Of a stretch of DNA of 11,464 nucleotides, positions 1 to 6,819 are shown piece after piece. The DNA comes from Stenotrophomonas sp. (GTDB taxonomy: Bacteria; Pseudomonadota; Gammaproteobacteria; Xanthomonadales; Xanthomonadaceae). A program made the position numbers and the translations under genes. The number at the start of each line of letters is the position of its first letter. Position 1 is the first letter of the stretch. The stretch spans positions 1 through 11,464 of the forward strand of contig DMZT01000097.1 in NCBI GenBank assembly GCA_003484865.1, read 5' to 3'. Under the pieces are notes generated by a model. That model was given only the letters and a program-made list of their open reading frames with translations, searched no databases and was not told the origin of the DNA.

Positions 1-387
1 CTGGTCTGGGGCTGGCGCCGACGCGGTCGTCCTGTCGCCGTGCCCGGTGCCGAAGCGGGTGTGCCGGTCGCTCCGTCCGGGAGCCCGTACACGCGTGCCG
101 ACCTGCGCCGCGCGATGGAAGCGGGTGGGCTGGACGAGATCATCGCCGTGCTGGCTGGCATGGGCGGCGTGCAGACCTTGGAGCAGGTGCTGGAGCGCCT
201 CGACAACCCCCAGCAGCGCGACACGTTGCTCCAGATGCAGGCGGTCCGCTGGGGCGGGCAGGGCGGTGATGTGGGCCAGGCACGGCAGGCGCTGCGGCGC
301 GCCTTCCATGACGGACCGCACTGGCGGGCCCGTGCGGCCGCGCAGAACAATGGCCTCGCGCCGTTGTACCCATCCGCGCATTCATAA
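1..387 (+). CDS. C-terminal part of an unidentified membrane protein, possibly BatD-like (5' end outside window)
   Basis: The frame is open from base 1 to the TAA at 385-387, so the gene starts to the left of the window and 128 codons are visible. The first visible residues (LVWGWRRRGRP) look like the end of a membrane helix followed by a basic cytoplasmic anchor. A short Pro/Gly/Val linker comes next, then an Ala/Leu/Arg-rich helical domain with regularly spaced leucines (LEQVLERLDNPQQRD, ARQALRRAF) and the ending LAPLYPSAHS. From memory, this arrangement (final helix, arginine cluster, helical tail with RW, GP.WR and LYP near the end) fits the tails of Xanthomonad BatD/oxygen-tolerance proteins. 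I could not check this by search, so the family name is tentative. A 67-nt gap separates it from the symporter gene on the same strand. Confidence 0.6.
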   Translation: MVWGWRRRGRPVAVPGAEAGVPVAPSGSPYTRADLRRAMEAGGLDEIIAVLAGMGGVQTLEQVLERLDNPQQRDTLLQMQAVRWGGQGGDVGQARQALRRAFHDGPHWRARAAAQNNGLAPLYPSAHS

Positions 388-454
388 AAAGGCGTGTCGG
401 TCAGGGCGGCCGGCTTTGCTAAGCTGATTTCATTTTTTCGAGGAACGCCGCTCC

Positions 455-1798
455 ATGACTGAGGCCGCAACGACCCGGCAGAAACTGCCTTTGCATTGGA
501 AAATGGGCATTGGCTTCATCATCGGCCTGGTCCTCGGGCTGACCGTCCATGCCCTCGGTGGCAGCATCGACGGCCTGCATACCGGTGCCAAGTGGGTGAT
601 GGATTACATCACCACCCCGGCCTCGGGCCTGTTCCTCAATCTGATCTTCATGCTGATCGTGCCGCTGATCTTCTCGGCGCTGATCATGGGCGTGTCGGAG
701 ATGGGCGACATCCGCGCCCTTGGCCGCATCGGCTGGAAGACGCTGGCCTACACCATCGTGCTGTCCGGCATCGCCGTGGGCATCGGCCTGGTGCTGGTCA
801 ACGTGCTCAAGCCCGGCGTGGGCGTGGACCCGGTCGTGGCCGCGCAGATGCTGGCCGAGAACGCCGAACGCAGCAAGGAAATCGTCGCCGGTATCCATGG
901 CACGCCGAAGGGCATGGACATGCTGCTGTCGATCGTGCCGGGCAATGTGGTCGAGGCCGCGTCCAGCAACAGCGCGATCCTGTCGCTGATGTTCTTCGCG
1001 CTGATGTTCGGCATCGGCATGGTGCTTTCGCCGGAAGAGAAGGTGGCGCCGCTGCGTCGTGCCATCGAAGGCATCTTCGAAGTCTCGATGACCCTGATCA
1101 ACCTGGTCATCCGCCTGGCCCCGTACGCGGTGGCCTGCTTCATGTTCAACCTGGCCGCCCTGTTCGGCTTCGAGCTGATCATCCGCCTGGGTGCCTACGT
1201 GGGCGTGGTGGTGCTGGCGCTCGGCCTGCATATGGTGGTGACCTACGGCGTGGCCGTGTGGCTGTCCGGGCGCTCGCCGCTGGCGTTCTTCCGCGACACC
1301 CAGGAGGCCACCGTGATGGCCTTCTCCACCGCCTCCAGCAACGCCACCCTGCCGACCGCGCTGCGCGTGGCCGACCAGATGGGCCTGCCGCAGAAGGTCT
1401 CGCGCTTCGTGCTGACCGTGGGCGCCACCGCCAACCAGAACGGCACCGCGCTGTTCGAGGGCGTGACGGTGATCTTCCTGGCGCAGTTCTTCGGTGTGGA
1501 CCTGAGCATCGGCCAGCAGTTCATGGTCATGGCGGTCTGCATCCTGGGCGGCATCGGCACCGCCGGCGTGCCCTCCGGCTCGCTGCCGGTGGTGGCCATG
1601 ATCTGCGCCATGGTCGGCGTGAACCCGCTGGGCATCGGCCTGATCCTGGGCGTGAACCACTTCCTGGACATGTGCCGTACCGCGCTGAACGTCACCGGCG
1701 ATCTGGCCCTGACCACCCTGGTGGCCAAGGGCGAAGTGGACGATGGACCGGTCGTGGCCGCGGTGGCCCCGGCCCCGGCACCCGCCCCGCGCGACTGA
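455..1798 (+). CDS. Dicarboxylate/amino acid:cation symporter (DAACS family), probable acidic amino acid transporter
   Basis: A 447-aa inner-membrane secondary transporter of the GltP/GltPh/DctA family, of usual length. Visible hallmarks are the HP1 serine loop ASSNATLP (293-300), the TM7 motif NQNGT (327-331), the HP2 loop GIGTAGVPSG (366-375) and TM8 NHFLDMCRTALNVTGD (401-416). Aligned by eye to GltPh, R408 (R397) and D405 (D394) are the residues that hold the side-chain carboxylate and amino group of aspartate. This favours glutamate/aspartate over C4-dicarboxylates, because DctA differs there. Na1-site residues G323, N327, N412 and D416 are kept, while Na3-site positions are altered (see findings). 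The protein ends in a low-complexity Ala-Pro tail. The start is supported by GAGGAA at 440-445, 9 nt upstream. A weak extended -10 (TGC-TAAGCT, 417-425) may serve as promoter, but I see no good -35. A hairpin terminator follows. Confidence 0.92.
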   Translation: MTEAATTRQKLPLHWKMGIGFIIGLVLGLTVHALGGSIDGLHTGAKWVMDYITTPASGLFLNLIFMLIVPLIFSALIMGVSEMGDIRALGRIGWKTLAYTIVLSGIAVGIGLVLVNVLKPGVGVDPVVAAQMLAENAERSKEIVAGIHGTPKGMDMLLSIVPGNVVEAASSNSAILSLMFFALMFGIGMVLSPEEKVAPLRRAIEGIFEVSMTLINLVIRLAPYAVACFMFNLAALFGFELIIRLGAYVGVVVLALGLHMVVTYGVAVWLSGRSPLAFFRDTQEATVMAFSTASSNATLPTALRVADQMGLPQKVSRFVLTVGATANQNGTALFEGVTVIFLAQFFGVDLSIGQQFMVMAVCILGGIGTAGVPSGSLPVVAMICAMVGVNPLGIGLILGVNHFLDMCRTALNVTGDLALTTLVAKGEVDDGPVVAAVAPAPAPAPRD

Positions 1799-1822
1799 GC
1801 CTGCGCAGGCTGTGGGTTCCCG

Positions 1823-1852
1823 ACGCCCCGCCTTGTGCGGGGCGTTGTCGTT
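1823..1852 (+). terminator. Rho-independent terminator of the symporter gene
   Basis: A perfect 9-bp stem (ACGCCCCGC 1823-1831 with GCGGGGCGT 1837-1845) encloses a 5-nt loop, CTTGT. A short, T-rich but interrupted tail, TGTCGTT, follows. It begins 24 nt after the symporter stop codon. The poor U-tract makes it weaker than the terminator after transketolase. Confidence 0.7.
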
Positions 1853-1874
1853 AAGGGCCTGGCCTGTCTCCGGC

Positions 1875-1903
1875 CTGACCCCGCCGATCACCTGTGGGAC
1901 AAT
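1875..1903 (+). promoter_or_regulatory. Putative sigma-70 promoter of transketolase with extended -10
   Basis: CTGACC at 1875-1880 (4/6 to TTGACA) and GACAAT at 1898-1903 (4/6 to TATAAT) are separated by 17 nt. A TGG at 1895-1897 gives the TGn extended -10. It lies between the upstream terminator and the ATG at 1949 and predicts a leader of about 39 nt. This is inference from sequence only. Confidence 0.5.
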
Positions 1904-1948
1904 GGGCTGCCCGCAGCTCCGCGGGAGCCTCCCGACTCCGACAGAACC

Positions 1949-3958
1949 ATGACGCAGCCTACCCGCCGCCAGTTGGCCAATGCCATCCGCTTCCTTGCCG
2001 CTGATGCGGTCGAAACCGCCAAGTCCGGTCATCCCGGCATGCCGATGGGCATGGCCGATATCGCCGAAGTGCTCTGGAACGACTATCTCCGTCACAACCC
2101 CAAGAATCCCAAGTGGTTCAACCGCGACCGCTTCGTGCTGTCGAACGGCCACGGCTCGATGCTGCAGTACGCGCTGCTGCACCTGAGCGGCTACGACCTG
2201 CCGATCGAGCAGCTCAAGCAGTTCCGCCAGCTGGGCAGCAAGACCGCCGGCCACCCGGAACACCATGAAACCCCCGGCGTGGAGACGACCACCGGTCCGC
2301 TGGGTCAGGGTCTGGCCAACGCCGTGGGCTTCGCCCTGGCCGAGAAGCTGCTGGCTCAGCGCTACAACCGCCCGGAACACGAGATCGTCGACCACCGCAC
2401 CTGGGTGTTCCTGGGCGATGGCTGCCTGATGGAAGGGATCTCGCATGAAGCCGCCTCGCTGGCCGGCACCTGGGGCCTGTCCAAGCTGGTCTGCTTCTGG
2501 GATGACAACCACATCTCCATCGATGGCAACACCGATGGCTGGTTCACCGACAACACCCCCGAGCGTTTCGAAGCCTATGGCTGGAACGTGGTGCGCGGCG
2601 TCGATGGCCACGATCCGGACAGCATCAAGGCCGCCATCGACAGCGCGCTGTCGCAGTTCGACAAGCCGACCCTGATCTGCTGCCGCACCACCATCGGCTT
2701 CGGCTCGCCGAACAAGGCCGGCAAGGAATCCAGCCACGGCGCCCCGCTGGGCAAGGATGAGCTGGACGCGACCCGCAAGCAGCTGGGCTGGCCGTACGGC
2801 CCGTTCGAGATTCCGGAAGAAATCTACGCCGGCTGGCGTGCCGGCGGTACCGGCACCCTGCGCCAGGCCGAGTGGGAACAGCAGTTCGACAAGTACGCCG
2901 CGCAGTTCCCGGCCGAAGCCGAGGAGCTGATCCGTCGTTCGCACGGCGAGCTGCCGGCCGACTTCATCGCCAAGGCCGATGCCTACATCGCCCAGGTCCA
3001 GGCCGATGGCCAGACCATCGCCTCGCGCAAGGCCTCGCAGCTGGCCATCGAAGCGTTCGCGCCGCTGCTGCCGGAACTGGTGGGCGGTTCGGCCGATCTG
3101 GCGCACTCCAACCTGACCCTGTGGAAGGCCAGCAAGTCGGTCGCCACCGATGACCCGAACGCCAACTACGTGTACTACGGCGTGCGCGAGTTCGGCATGA
3201 CCGCGATCGCCAACGGCCTGGCCCTGCATGGCGGGTTCATTCCGTTCGACGCCACCTTCCTGGTGTTCAGCGATTACGCCCGCAACGGCGTGCGCATGAG
3301 CGCGCTGATCCCGGCCCACGCGATCCACGTGTACACGCACGATTCGATCGGCCTCGGCGAAGACGGCCCGACCCACCAGCCGGTGGAGCATCTGGCCTCG
3401 CTGCGCTACATCCCGAACAACGATGTGTGGCGCCCGTGCGATGCGGTTGAATCGGCGGTCAGCTGGAAGTCGGCGATCACCCGCACCGACGGCCCGAGCT
3501 GCCTGGTGTTCAGCCGCCAGAACCTGCCGCACCAGCCGCGCAGCACCGAGCAGGTCGCACAGATCGCGCGCGGTGGGTATGTGCTGGCCGATGCGGAAGG
3601 CGGCGTGCCGGACGTGATCCTGATCGGCACCGGTTCGGAAGTGGGCCTGGCCGTGACCGCCAAGGCGGAGCTGGATGCCGCCGGCATCAAGACCCGCGTG
3701 GTGTCGATGCCGTCGACCGACGTCTTCGAGCGTCAGGACGCGGCGTACCGTGAGTCCGTGCTGCCCAACGCCGTGCGCAACCGCGTGGCCGTGGAAGCCG
3801 GTGTCACCGGTTTCTGGCGCCAGTACGTGGGCCTGGACGGTGCGGTGGTGGGTATCGACACCTTCGGTGCGTCGGCCCCGGCGGAGGCGCTGTACAAGCA
3901 CTTCGGCATCACCGCCGAGCACGTCGTGGCTGCGGCCAAGGCGCAGCTGGCGAACTGA
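1949..3958 (+). CDS. tkt: Transketolase
   Basis: A 669-aa thiamine-diphosphate enzyme. It moves two-carbon ketol units between pentose-phosphate sugars and glycolytic intermediates (xylulose-5-P with ribose-5-P or erythrose-4-P) in the cytoplasm. Visible features in order: substrate-loop H28 (SGHPGMPMG), TGPLGQG, and the ThDP motif GDGCLMEG with D157 and N187/I189 for Mg and diphosphate (two residues offset from E. coli TktA). These are followed by the middle Pyr domain with GVREFGM, whose E414 is the cofactor-activating glutamate, then [14 protein letters not shown], and a C-terminal domain with a GTGSEV loop. The frame stays open upstream to an ATG at 1835, but that start would lie inside the preceding terminator. 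[16 protein letters not shown] at 1949 is the conserved family start. No good Shine-Dalgarno lies directly before it; GGGAG at 1923-1927 is too distant. The gene is monocistronic, with its own promoter and terminator. Confidence 0.98.
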   Translation: MTQPTRRQLANAIRFLAADAVETAKSGHPGMPMGMADIAEVLWNDYLRHNPKNPKWFNRDRFVLSNGHGSMLQYALLHLSGYDLPIEQLKQFRQLGSKTAGHPEHHETPGVETTTGPLGQGLANAVGFALAEKLLAQRYNRPEHEIVDHRTWVFLGDGCLMEGISHEAASLAGTWGLSKLVCFWDDNHISIDGNTDGWFTDNTPERFEAYGWNVVRGVDGHDPDSIKAAIDSALSQFDKPTLICCRTTIGFGSPNKAGKESSHGAPLGKDELDATRKQLGWPYGPFEIPEEIYAGWRAGGTGTLRQAEWEQQFDKYAAQFPAEAEELIRRSHGELPADFIAKADAYIAQVQADGQTIASRKASQLAIEAFAPLLPELVGGSADLAHSNLTLWKASKSVATDDPNANYVYYGVREFGMTAIANGLALHGGFIPFDATFLVFSDYARNGVRMSALIPAHAIHVYTHDSIGLGEDGPTHQPVEHLASLRYIPNNDVWRPCDAVESAVSWKSAITRTDGPSCLVFSRQNLPHQPRSTEQVAQIARGGYVLADAEGGVPDVILIGTGSEVGLAVTAKAELDAAGIKTRVVSMPSTDVFERQDAAYRESVLPNAVRNRVAVEAGVTGFWRQYVGLDGAVVGIDTFGASAPAEALYKHFGITAEHVVAAAKAQLAN

Positions 3959-3968
3959 TGACGGCTGG

Positions 3969-3993
3969 ATAGCGTCGAGCCATGCTCGGCGCC
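3969..3993 (+). repeat. Degenerate SMAG/REP-like palindrome downstream of transketolase
   Basis: ATAG replaces the GTAG head. It is followed by a 9-bp stem (GCGTCGAGC 3972-3980 with GCTCGGCGC 3984-3992, one T-G wobble) around a CAT loop. The stem/loop layout and the GAGCCATGCTC core match the SMAG design seen at 4068-4160. It begins 10 nt after the tkt stop codon, where it could also protect the 3' end of the mRNA. Confidence 0.5.
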
Positions 3994-4002
3994 ATCAAGC
4001 GG

Positions 4003-4032
4003 AAGGCCGGCGAAAGCCGGCCTTTTCGTTTG
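4003..4032 (+). terminator. Rho-independent terminator of transketolase
   Basis: A perfect 9-bp stem (AAGGCCGGC 4003-4011 with GCCGGCCTT 4016-4024) is closed by a GAAA tetraloop (GNRA type). The T-rich tail TTCGTTTG follows. It is the strongest intrinsic terminator in the window and lies 45 nt after the tkt stop. Confidence 0.88.
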
Positions 4033-4067
4033 TTGAAGGGCAAACACCACGGCATCCTTGATCGAGG

Positions 4068-4092
4068 GTAGATCCCACGCCATGCGTGGATG
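4068..4092 (+). repeat. SMAG (S. maltophilia GTAG) REP-like element, copy 1
   Basis: The GTAG head (4068-4071) is followed by the stem ATCC-c-ACGC (4072-4080) pairing with GCGTGGAT (4084-4091) around a CAT loop. One extra C at 4076 bulges out of an otherwise perfect 8-bp stem. The GTAG head plus stem-loop is the definition of the described SMAG family of S. maltophilia. Copy 2 lies inverted 44 nt downstream. Confidence 0.82.
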
Positions 4093-4136
4093 CTGTTGGC
4101 GTACCCCTCGACCATTGCTGACGCGTGATCAACACG

Positions 4137-4160
4137 CATCCACGCATGGCGTGGATCTAC
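4137..4160 (-). repeat. SMAG REP-like element, copy 2 (inverted relative to copy 1)
   Basis: Read on the minus strand it begins GTAG, followed by a perfect 8-bp stem ATCCACGC/GCGTGGAT with a CAT loop. It is identical to copy 1 except for the C insertion there. It ends one base from the stop codon of the CoA-hydrolase-like gene (4162), so it would lie at the 3' end of that transcript and could act as its terminator or stabiliser. Confidence 0.85.
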
Positions 4161-4161
4161 A

Positions 4162-6114
4162 TCACCCGGCTGCAGTGCGCGCCAACCCCAACCTCACCAG
4201 CCGCGCCTCGATGCGTTCGCCGAACGTCTTCGGCGCTTCGAGCCCCATCCGCTGCAGATAGGCCTGATCCCCATCGCCGGCCGGTTGCGTTACCGCTGAC
4301 AGCACCGTGCGCAGCTTGGCCATCGGCGTCTGCGTGTTCTGCTTCAGCCAGCCCAGCGCCTTGACCAGGTGCTGCTCGACCTCGGTGAAATCGCTGCCCA
4401 GCGGGTAATCCGGCAGCAGCCCGGACTGGCGGAACGGCGCCAGCGACGCACTGACCGCCGCAGCCGTGTTGCGCTGTCCATCGGCGGACGGAGTGAAACC
4501 GGTCGCCAGTTTCTTCGAGGCCTTCGCCTTGTCCAGCAACGCGGCCTGGAACTGTGCATCGGTGATCGCAGCCATCGCGATCACGCAGTCCTCGTCGGTC
4601 ATGTTGCGCAGGTCGGCGATGCCGTACTCGTTGATGTAGAGATCGCGCAGGTGCCGCGGAATCGTGGTGTGGCCGTAGTTCCAGCGCACGTTGGAGTGCA
4701 GGACGCCCCTGTCCTCGCGGGTGGCGCGGAAGATCAGCGCGCTGCGGGCGCCGGGCAGGGCATGCGCCATCGCCACGAAGTTGTACTGGCCGCCCACGCC
4801 GGAAACCACACGGCCGTCTTCCAGCGCATCGGAAACGGCCGCGCCCAGCGCGGTGGCCATCATGCAGGAGTTGAAGAAGCGCGCATCGCGGCGCTGCATC
4901 CGCTCCAGCGTTTCATCGCCGCCGTAGAGCTGGTTGATCTCACTGATGCGGCGCATGCCGATCGCGCTGCGCTCCTCATCGGGCAGGTCGCGCAGCCACT
5001 GGTAGAACTCCGGCGAGCCCAGATAGAACGCGCCGTGCAGGTACTCGCCCTCGGCCTCGAGCGTGGCGTAGTCGGTGGTCCACGCGGTGCCGTTCTCGAT
5101 CCGCTGCAACAAGGCCAGATCGTCATGCACCTTGCGCCGGATCACCCCGGTCTGGACCAGACGGCGGAAGCCTTCGTTGAGCATTTCGCTGCAGCCGTAC
5201 AGACCGATCTCGAACGGCTCCAGGCCACCGCACTCCAGCACGGTCGGGTGGCTGGCCAAGCCGGGATCCAGCGCCTGCAGGATCTGCCGGTAGCGGGCGT
5301 TGTCGGTATGCCGCAGCACCAGTGCATGGCTGAGCGCATCGGCCAGCGTGCCGATGCCGATCTGCAGCGTGCCGCCATCGCGCACCAGCGTGCTGGCGTA
5401 CAGGCCGATGGCGTAATCGGCATCGCTGACCGGTTGGCGGGGCAGGCCGAACAGAGCCGGGTACGGCCCCGGCGGCGTGATCACCAGATCGAAGAACGAC
5501 ACATCCACCGTGGCCGAGCCGGCCAGATAGGGCAGCTGCGGATCGATCTCGGCGATCATCAGCGGGCGTGGCAGCCCGCGCGCGACCATCGCATCCAGCG
5601 TGTCCTGGGTGATGTCGTTGTTGCATGACAGCGACAGGCGCCGATCATTCGCGCGCATCGCCACTTTCTGCACGATCGCATGCGGCGCGCGCTGGGCCAC
5701 CGCATCGGCGGCGTGCGTGTAGTTGAGGCTGGTGTAGCTGCGCTGGGCCTGCGAGGAATTCAACAATGCGCCGGACTGCATGTAGAACTCTTCCACCTGC
5801 ACATGCGCCGGCAGCTGGTCGCGCACCATTGCATCGGCGTAGGCCAGCCGCGGAAAGTCCTCACCGAAATGACGCTCGGCGAACGGTTTCATGAAGCGTG
5901 CTTCCAGCCCGGCACCGCCGCGTGGTGGGTTCAGTGACAGTGCGGTGTAAAGCTGCAGCGGCCGCGAGGCGTCGTTTTCCACACGGGCATACAGCGCGTT
6001 GAGCAGCCGGTGCGGCTTGCCCAAGGCGAGCGGGGCGCCAATGCGCAGGGGGCCATCGACCCGCTGCAGCAGCCAGTCGACGGCGGCGTCCAGGTCGGTC
6101 AGGTGTTCGGTCAT
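4162..6114 (-). CDS. Acetyl-CoA hydrolase/CoA-transferase family protein
   Basis: A 650-aa cytoplasmic protein of the class I CoA-transferase/acetyl-CoA hydrolase superfamily. It is longer than the roughly 500-aa Ach1/AarC enzymes. Recognisable segments are GGTLQIGIGTLADALSHA (CoA-transferase Rossmann-type loop), GLYGCSEMLNEGF, the glycine loop GRVVSGVGGQYNFV, and the C-terminal signature NEYGIADLRNMTDED (E496 within EYG). The segment that in Ach1/AarC carries the catalytic Glu (NTPIEAD) reads NSCMMAT here, with M419 at the Glu position. The reaction is therefore uncertain; acyl-CoA hydrolysis, CoA transfer or a non-catalytic role are all open. The start is supported by AGGAT on the minus strand (spacing about 9 nt). 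It lies 31 nt downstream of the flavin reductase gene on the same strand, probably in one transcript. Confidence 0.85.
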   Translation of the reverse strand: MTEHLTDLDAAVDWLLQRVDGPLRIGAPLALGKPHRLLNALYARVENDASRPLQLYTALSLNPPRGGAGLEARFMKPFAERHFGEDFPRLAYADAMVRDQLPAHVQVEEFYMQSGALLNSSQAQRSYTSLNYTHAADAVAQRAPHAIVQKVAMRANDRRLSLSCNNDITQDTLDAMVARGLPRPLMIAEIDPQLPYLAGSATVDVSFFDLVITPPGPYPALFGLPRQPVSDADYAIGLYASTLVRDGGTLQIGIGTLADALSHALVLRHTDNARYRQILQALDPGLASHPTVLECGGLEPFEIGLYGCSEMLNEGFRRLVQTGVIRRKVHDDLALLQRIENGTAWTTDYATLEAEGEYLHGAFYLGSPEFYQWLRDLPDEERSAIGMRRISEINQLYGGDETLERMQRRDARFFNSCMMATALGAAVSDALEDGRVVSGVGGQYNFVAMAHALPGARSALIFRATREDRGVLHSNVRWNYGHTTIPRHLRDLYINEYGIADLRNMTDEDCVIAMAAITDAQFQAALLDKAKASKKLATGFTPSADGQRNTAAAVSASLAPFRQSGLLPDYPLGSDFTEVEQHLVKALGWLKQNTQTPMAKLRTVLSAVTQPAGDGDQAYLQRMGLEAPKTFGERIEARLVRLGLARTAAG

Positions 6115-6145
6115 GCGGCGCTATCCTGCGAAATCATGCGGGTCA

Positions 6146-6703
6146 TTACAGCATTTCCGGTTTGAACAGACGGCGACGCGAGACTTCATCGCCGGAAAGC
6201 ATGAACTGGCCATCGCCCCGGTAATGCACCGTGCGCGGCAGTTTCGGGGCGCGTGCGACATGCGCTTTGACCACCTCCCAGATGAAGAGACCGTGCTTCT
6301 TGATCTGGCTGCGGTCGGCCATCCGGCATTCGAAACTGGCGTGGCACTGGGCGATCAAGGGGGCGGCAACCTCGCTGGCGGCCACTGCGTCCAGACCGAA
6401 ATGCGCGAACTTGTCGATCTCCGCGCCGCTGCTGTTGCCGATGCCGATCACCGTATCGAGCATCTCTGCGGTGGGTACATTGATGACGCATTCGCCACTG
6501 CGGCGGATCAGCTCGAAACTGTGGTTGCCGGTGGAAATCATGGTCGCCAGGCGCGAGGGCGTGAACTCCAGCACCATGTGCCAGCCCAGCGTCATGATGT
6601 TGCGCTGGCCTTTCCAGGCCGAGCTGATCAGCACGACCGGGCCGGGTTCCAGGAAGCGGCGCACATCGTCCACTGGGTAATCGAGTTTTCGGTAGCGTCT
6701 CAT
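6146..6703 (-). CDS. Flavin reductase family protein (FMN-binding split barrel)
   Basis: A 185-aa cytoplasmic protein of the flavin reductase-like / HpaC-type split-barrel family, which binds FMN and often reduces flavin with NAD(P)H. Family features are the opening pattern GPVVLISSAWKGQRNIMTLGW (about 21-41), followed by P-x-R-x-A-x-x-I, H61-S-x-E, and ECVINVP (71-77). No partner monooxygenase is visible nearby. The frame is open to an ATG at 6772, but the start at 6703 is preferred: a minus-strand GGAG lies 6 nt upstream (6710-6713), and the extra 23 residues would not resemble the family. It is divergent from the BlaI-type operon across a 114-nt spacer, so the operators there might also affect it, though they are far from its start. 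Confidence 0.85.
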   Translation of the reverse strand: MRRYRKLDYPVDDVRRFLEPGPVVLISSAWKGQRNIMTLGWHMVLEFTPSRLATMISTGNHSFELIRRSGECVINVPTAEMLDTVIGIGNSSGAEIDKFAHFGLDAVAASEVAAPLIAQCHASFECRMADRSQIKKHGLFIWEVVKAHVARAPKLPRTVHYRGDGQFMLSGDEVSRRRLFKPEML

Positions 6704-6765
6704 CGAGGGCTCCGCGGGGCATGCGCCGATGCTGGCAGTGGCTGCATGAACCGGCTGTCGAAGGG

Positions 6766-6794
6766 TTGACACCCGTGCTGATTACGGGCGTAAT
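6766..6794 (+). promoter_or_regulatory. Promoter of the blaI-like/M56/lipoprotein operon
   Basis: A perfect -35 TTGACA (6766-6771), a 17-nt spacer and a -10 CGTAAT (6789-6794, 4/6) predict transcription from about 6800 and a leader of only some 17 nt. The -10 box lies inside the first operator dyad, as expected for an autorepressed BlaI/MecI-type gene. Confidence 0.7.
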
Positions 6795-6819
6795 CGAATC
6801 GTCGATTACGGATGTAAAT
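6780..6819. promoter_or_regulatory. Four-half-site operator array, probable BlaI-type binding region
   Basis: Half-sites GATTAC (6780-6785), GTAATC (6790-6795), GATTAC (6804-6809) and GTAAAT (6814-6819) alternate in orientation. Two dyads of 6-4-6 layout have centres 24 bp apart. The inner arms form a third dyad, GTAATCGA-N4-TCGATTAC (6790-6809). BlaI/MecI repressors bind dyads with TACA/TGTA-type half-sites next to their own gene, and TAC-N4-GTA is the core here. The first dyad covers the -10 box and the second covers the ribosome-binding region and start codon. Assignment to this repressor is inference from position and symmetry. Confidence 0.72.

Noticed and set aside
396..417. Possible terminator between the first partial gene and the symporter
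   Set aside because: Only a 5-bp stem with a wobble and a 9-nt loop, followed by three T residues; too weak to call.
1835..1948. Upstream in-frame extension of transketolase from an ATG at 1835
   Set aside because: It would begin inside the terminator hairpin and cross the predicted promoter. The translated extension does not resemble transketolases, which start at the 1949 ATG.
419..3922. A 1167-codon open frame on the minus strand spanning the symporter and transketolase genes
   Set aside because: It is antisense to two well-recognised genes and crosses a promoter and a terminator. Its His/Gln/Gly/Arg-rich composition is what GC-biased codons give in the complementary frame. No family resemblance is visible.
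4369..5628. A 419-codon plus-strand open frame inside the CoA-hydrolase-like gene
   Set aside because: Same GC-bias artefact, opposite a recognisable coding frame, with no ribosome-binding site or domain pattern.
6704..6772. Upstream in-frame extension of the flavin reductase gene to 6772
   Set aside because: It would run into the TTGACA of the divergent promoter. The internal ATG at 6703 has GGAG at good spacing.
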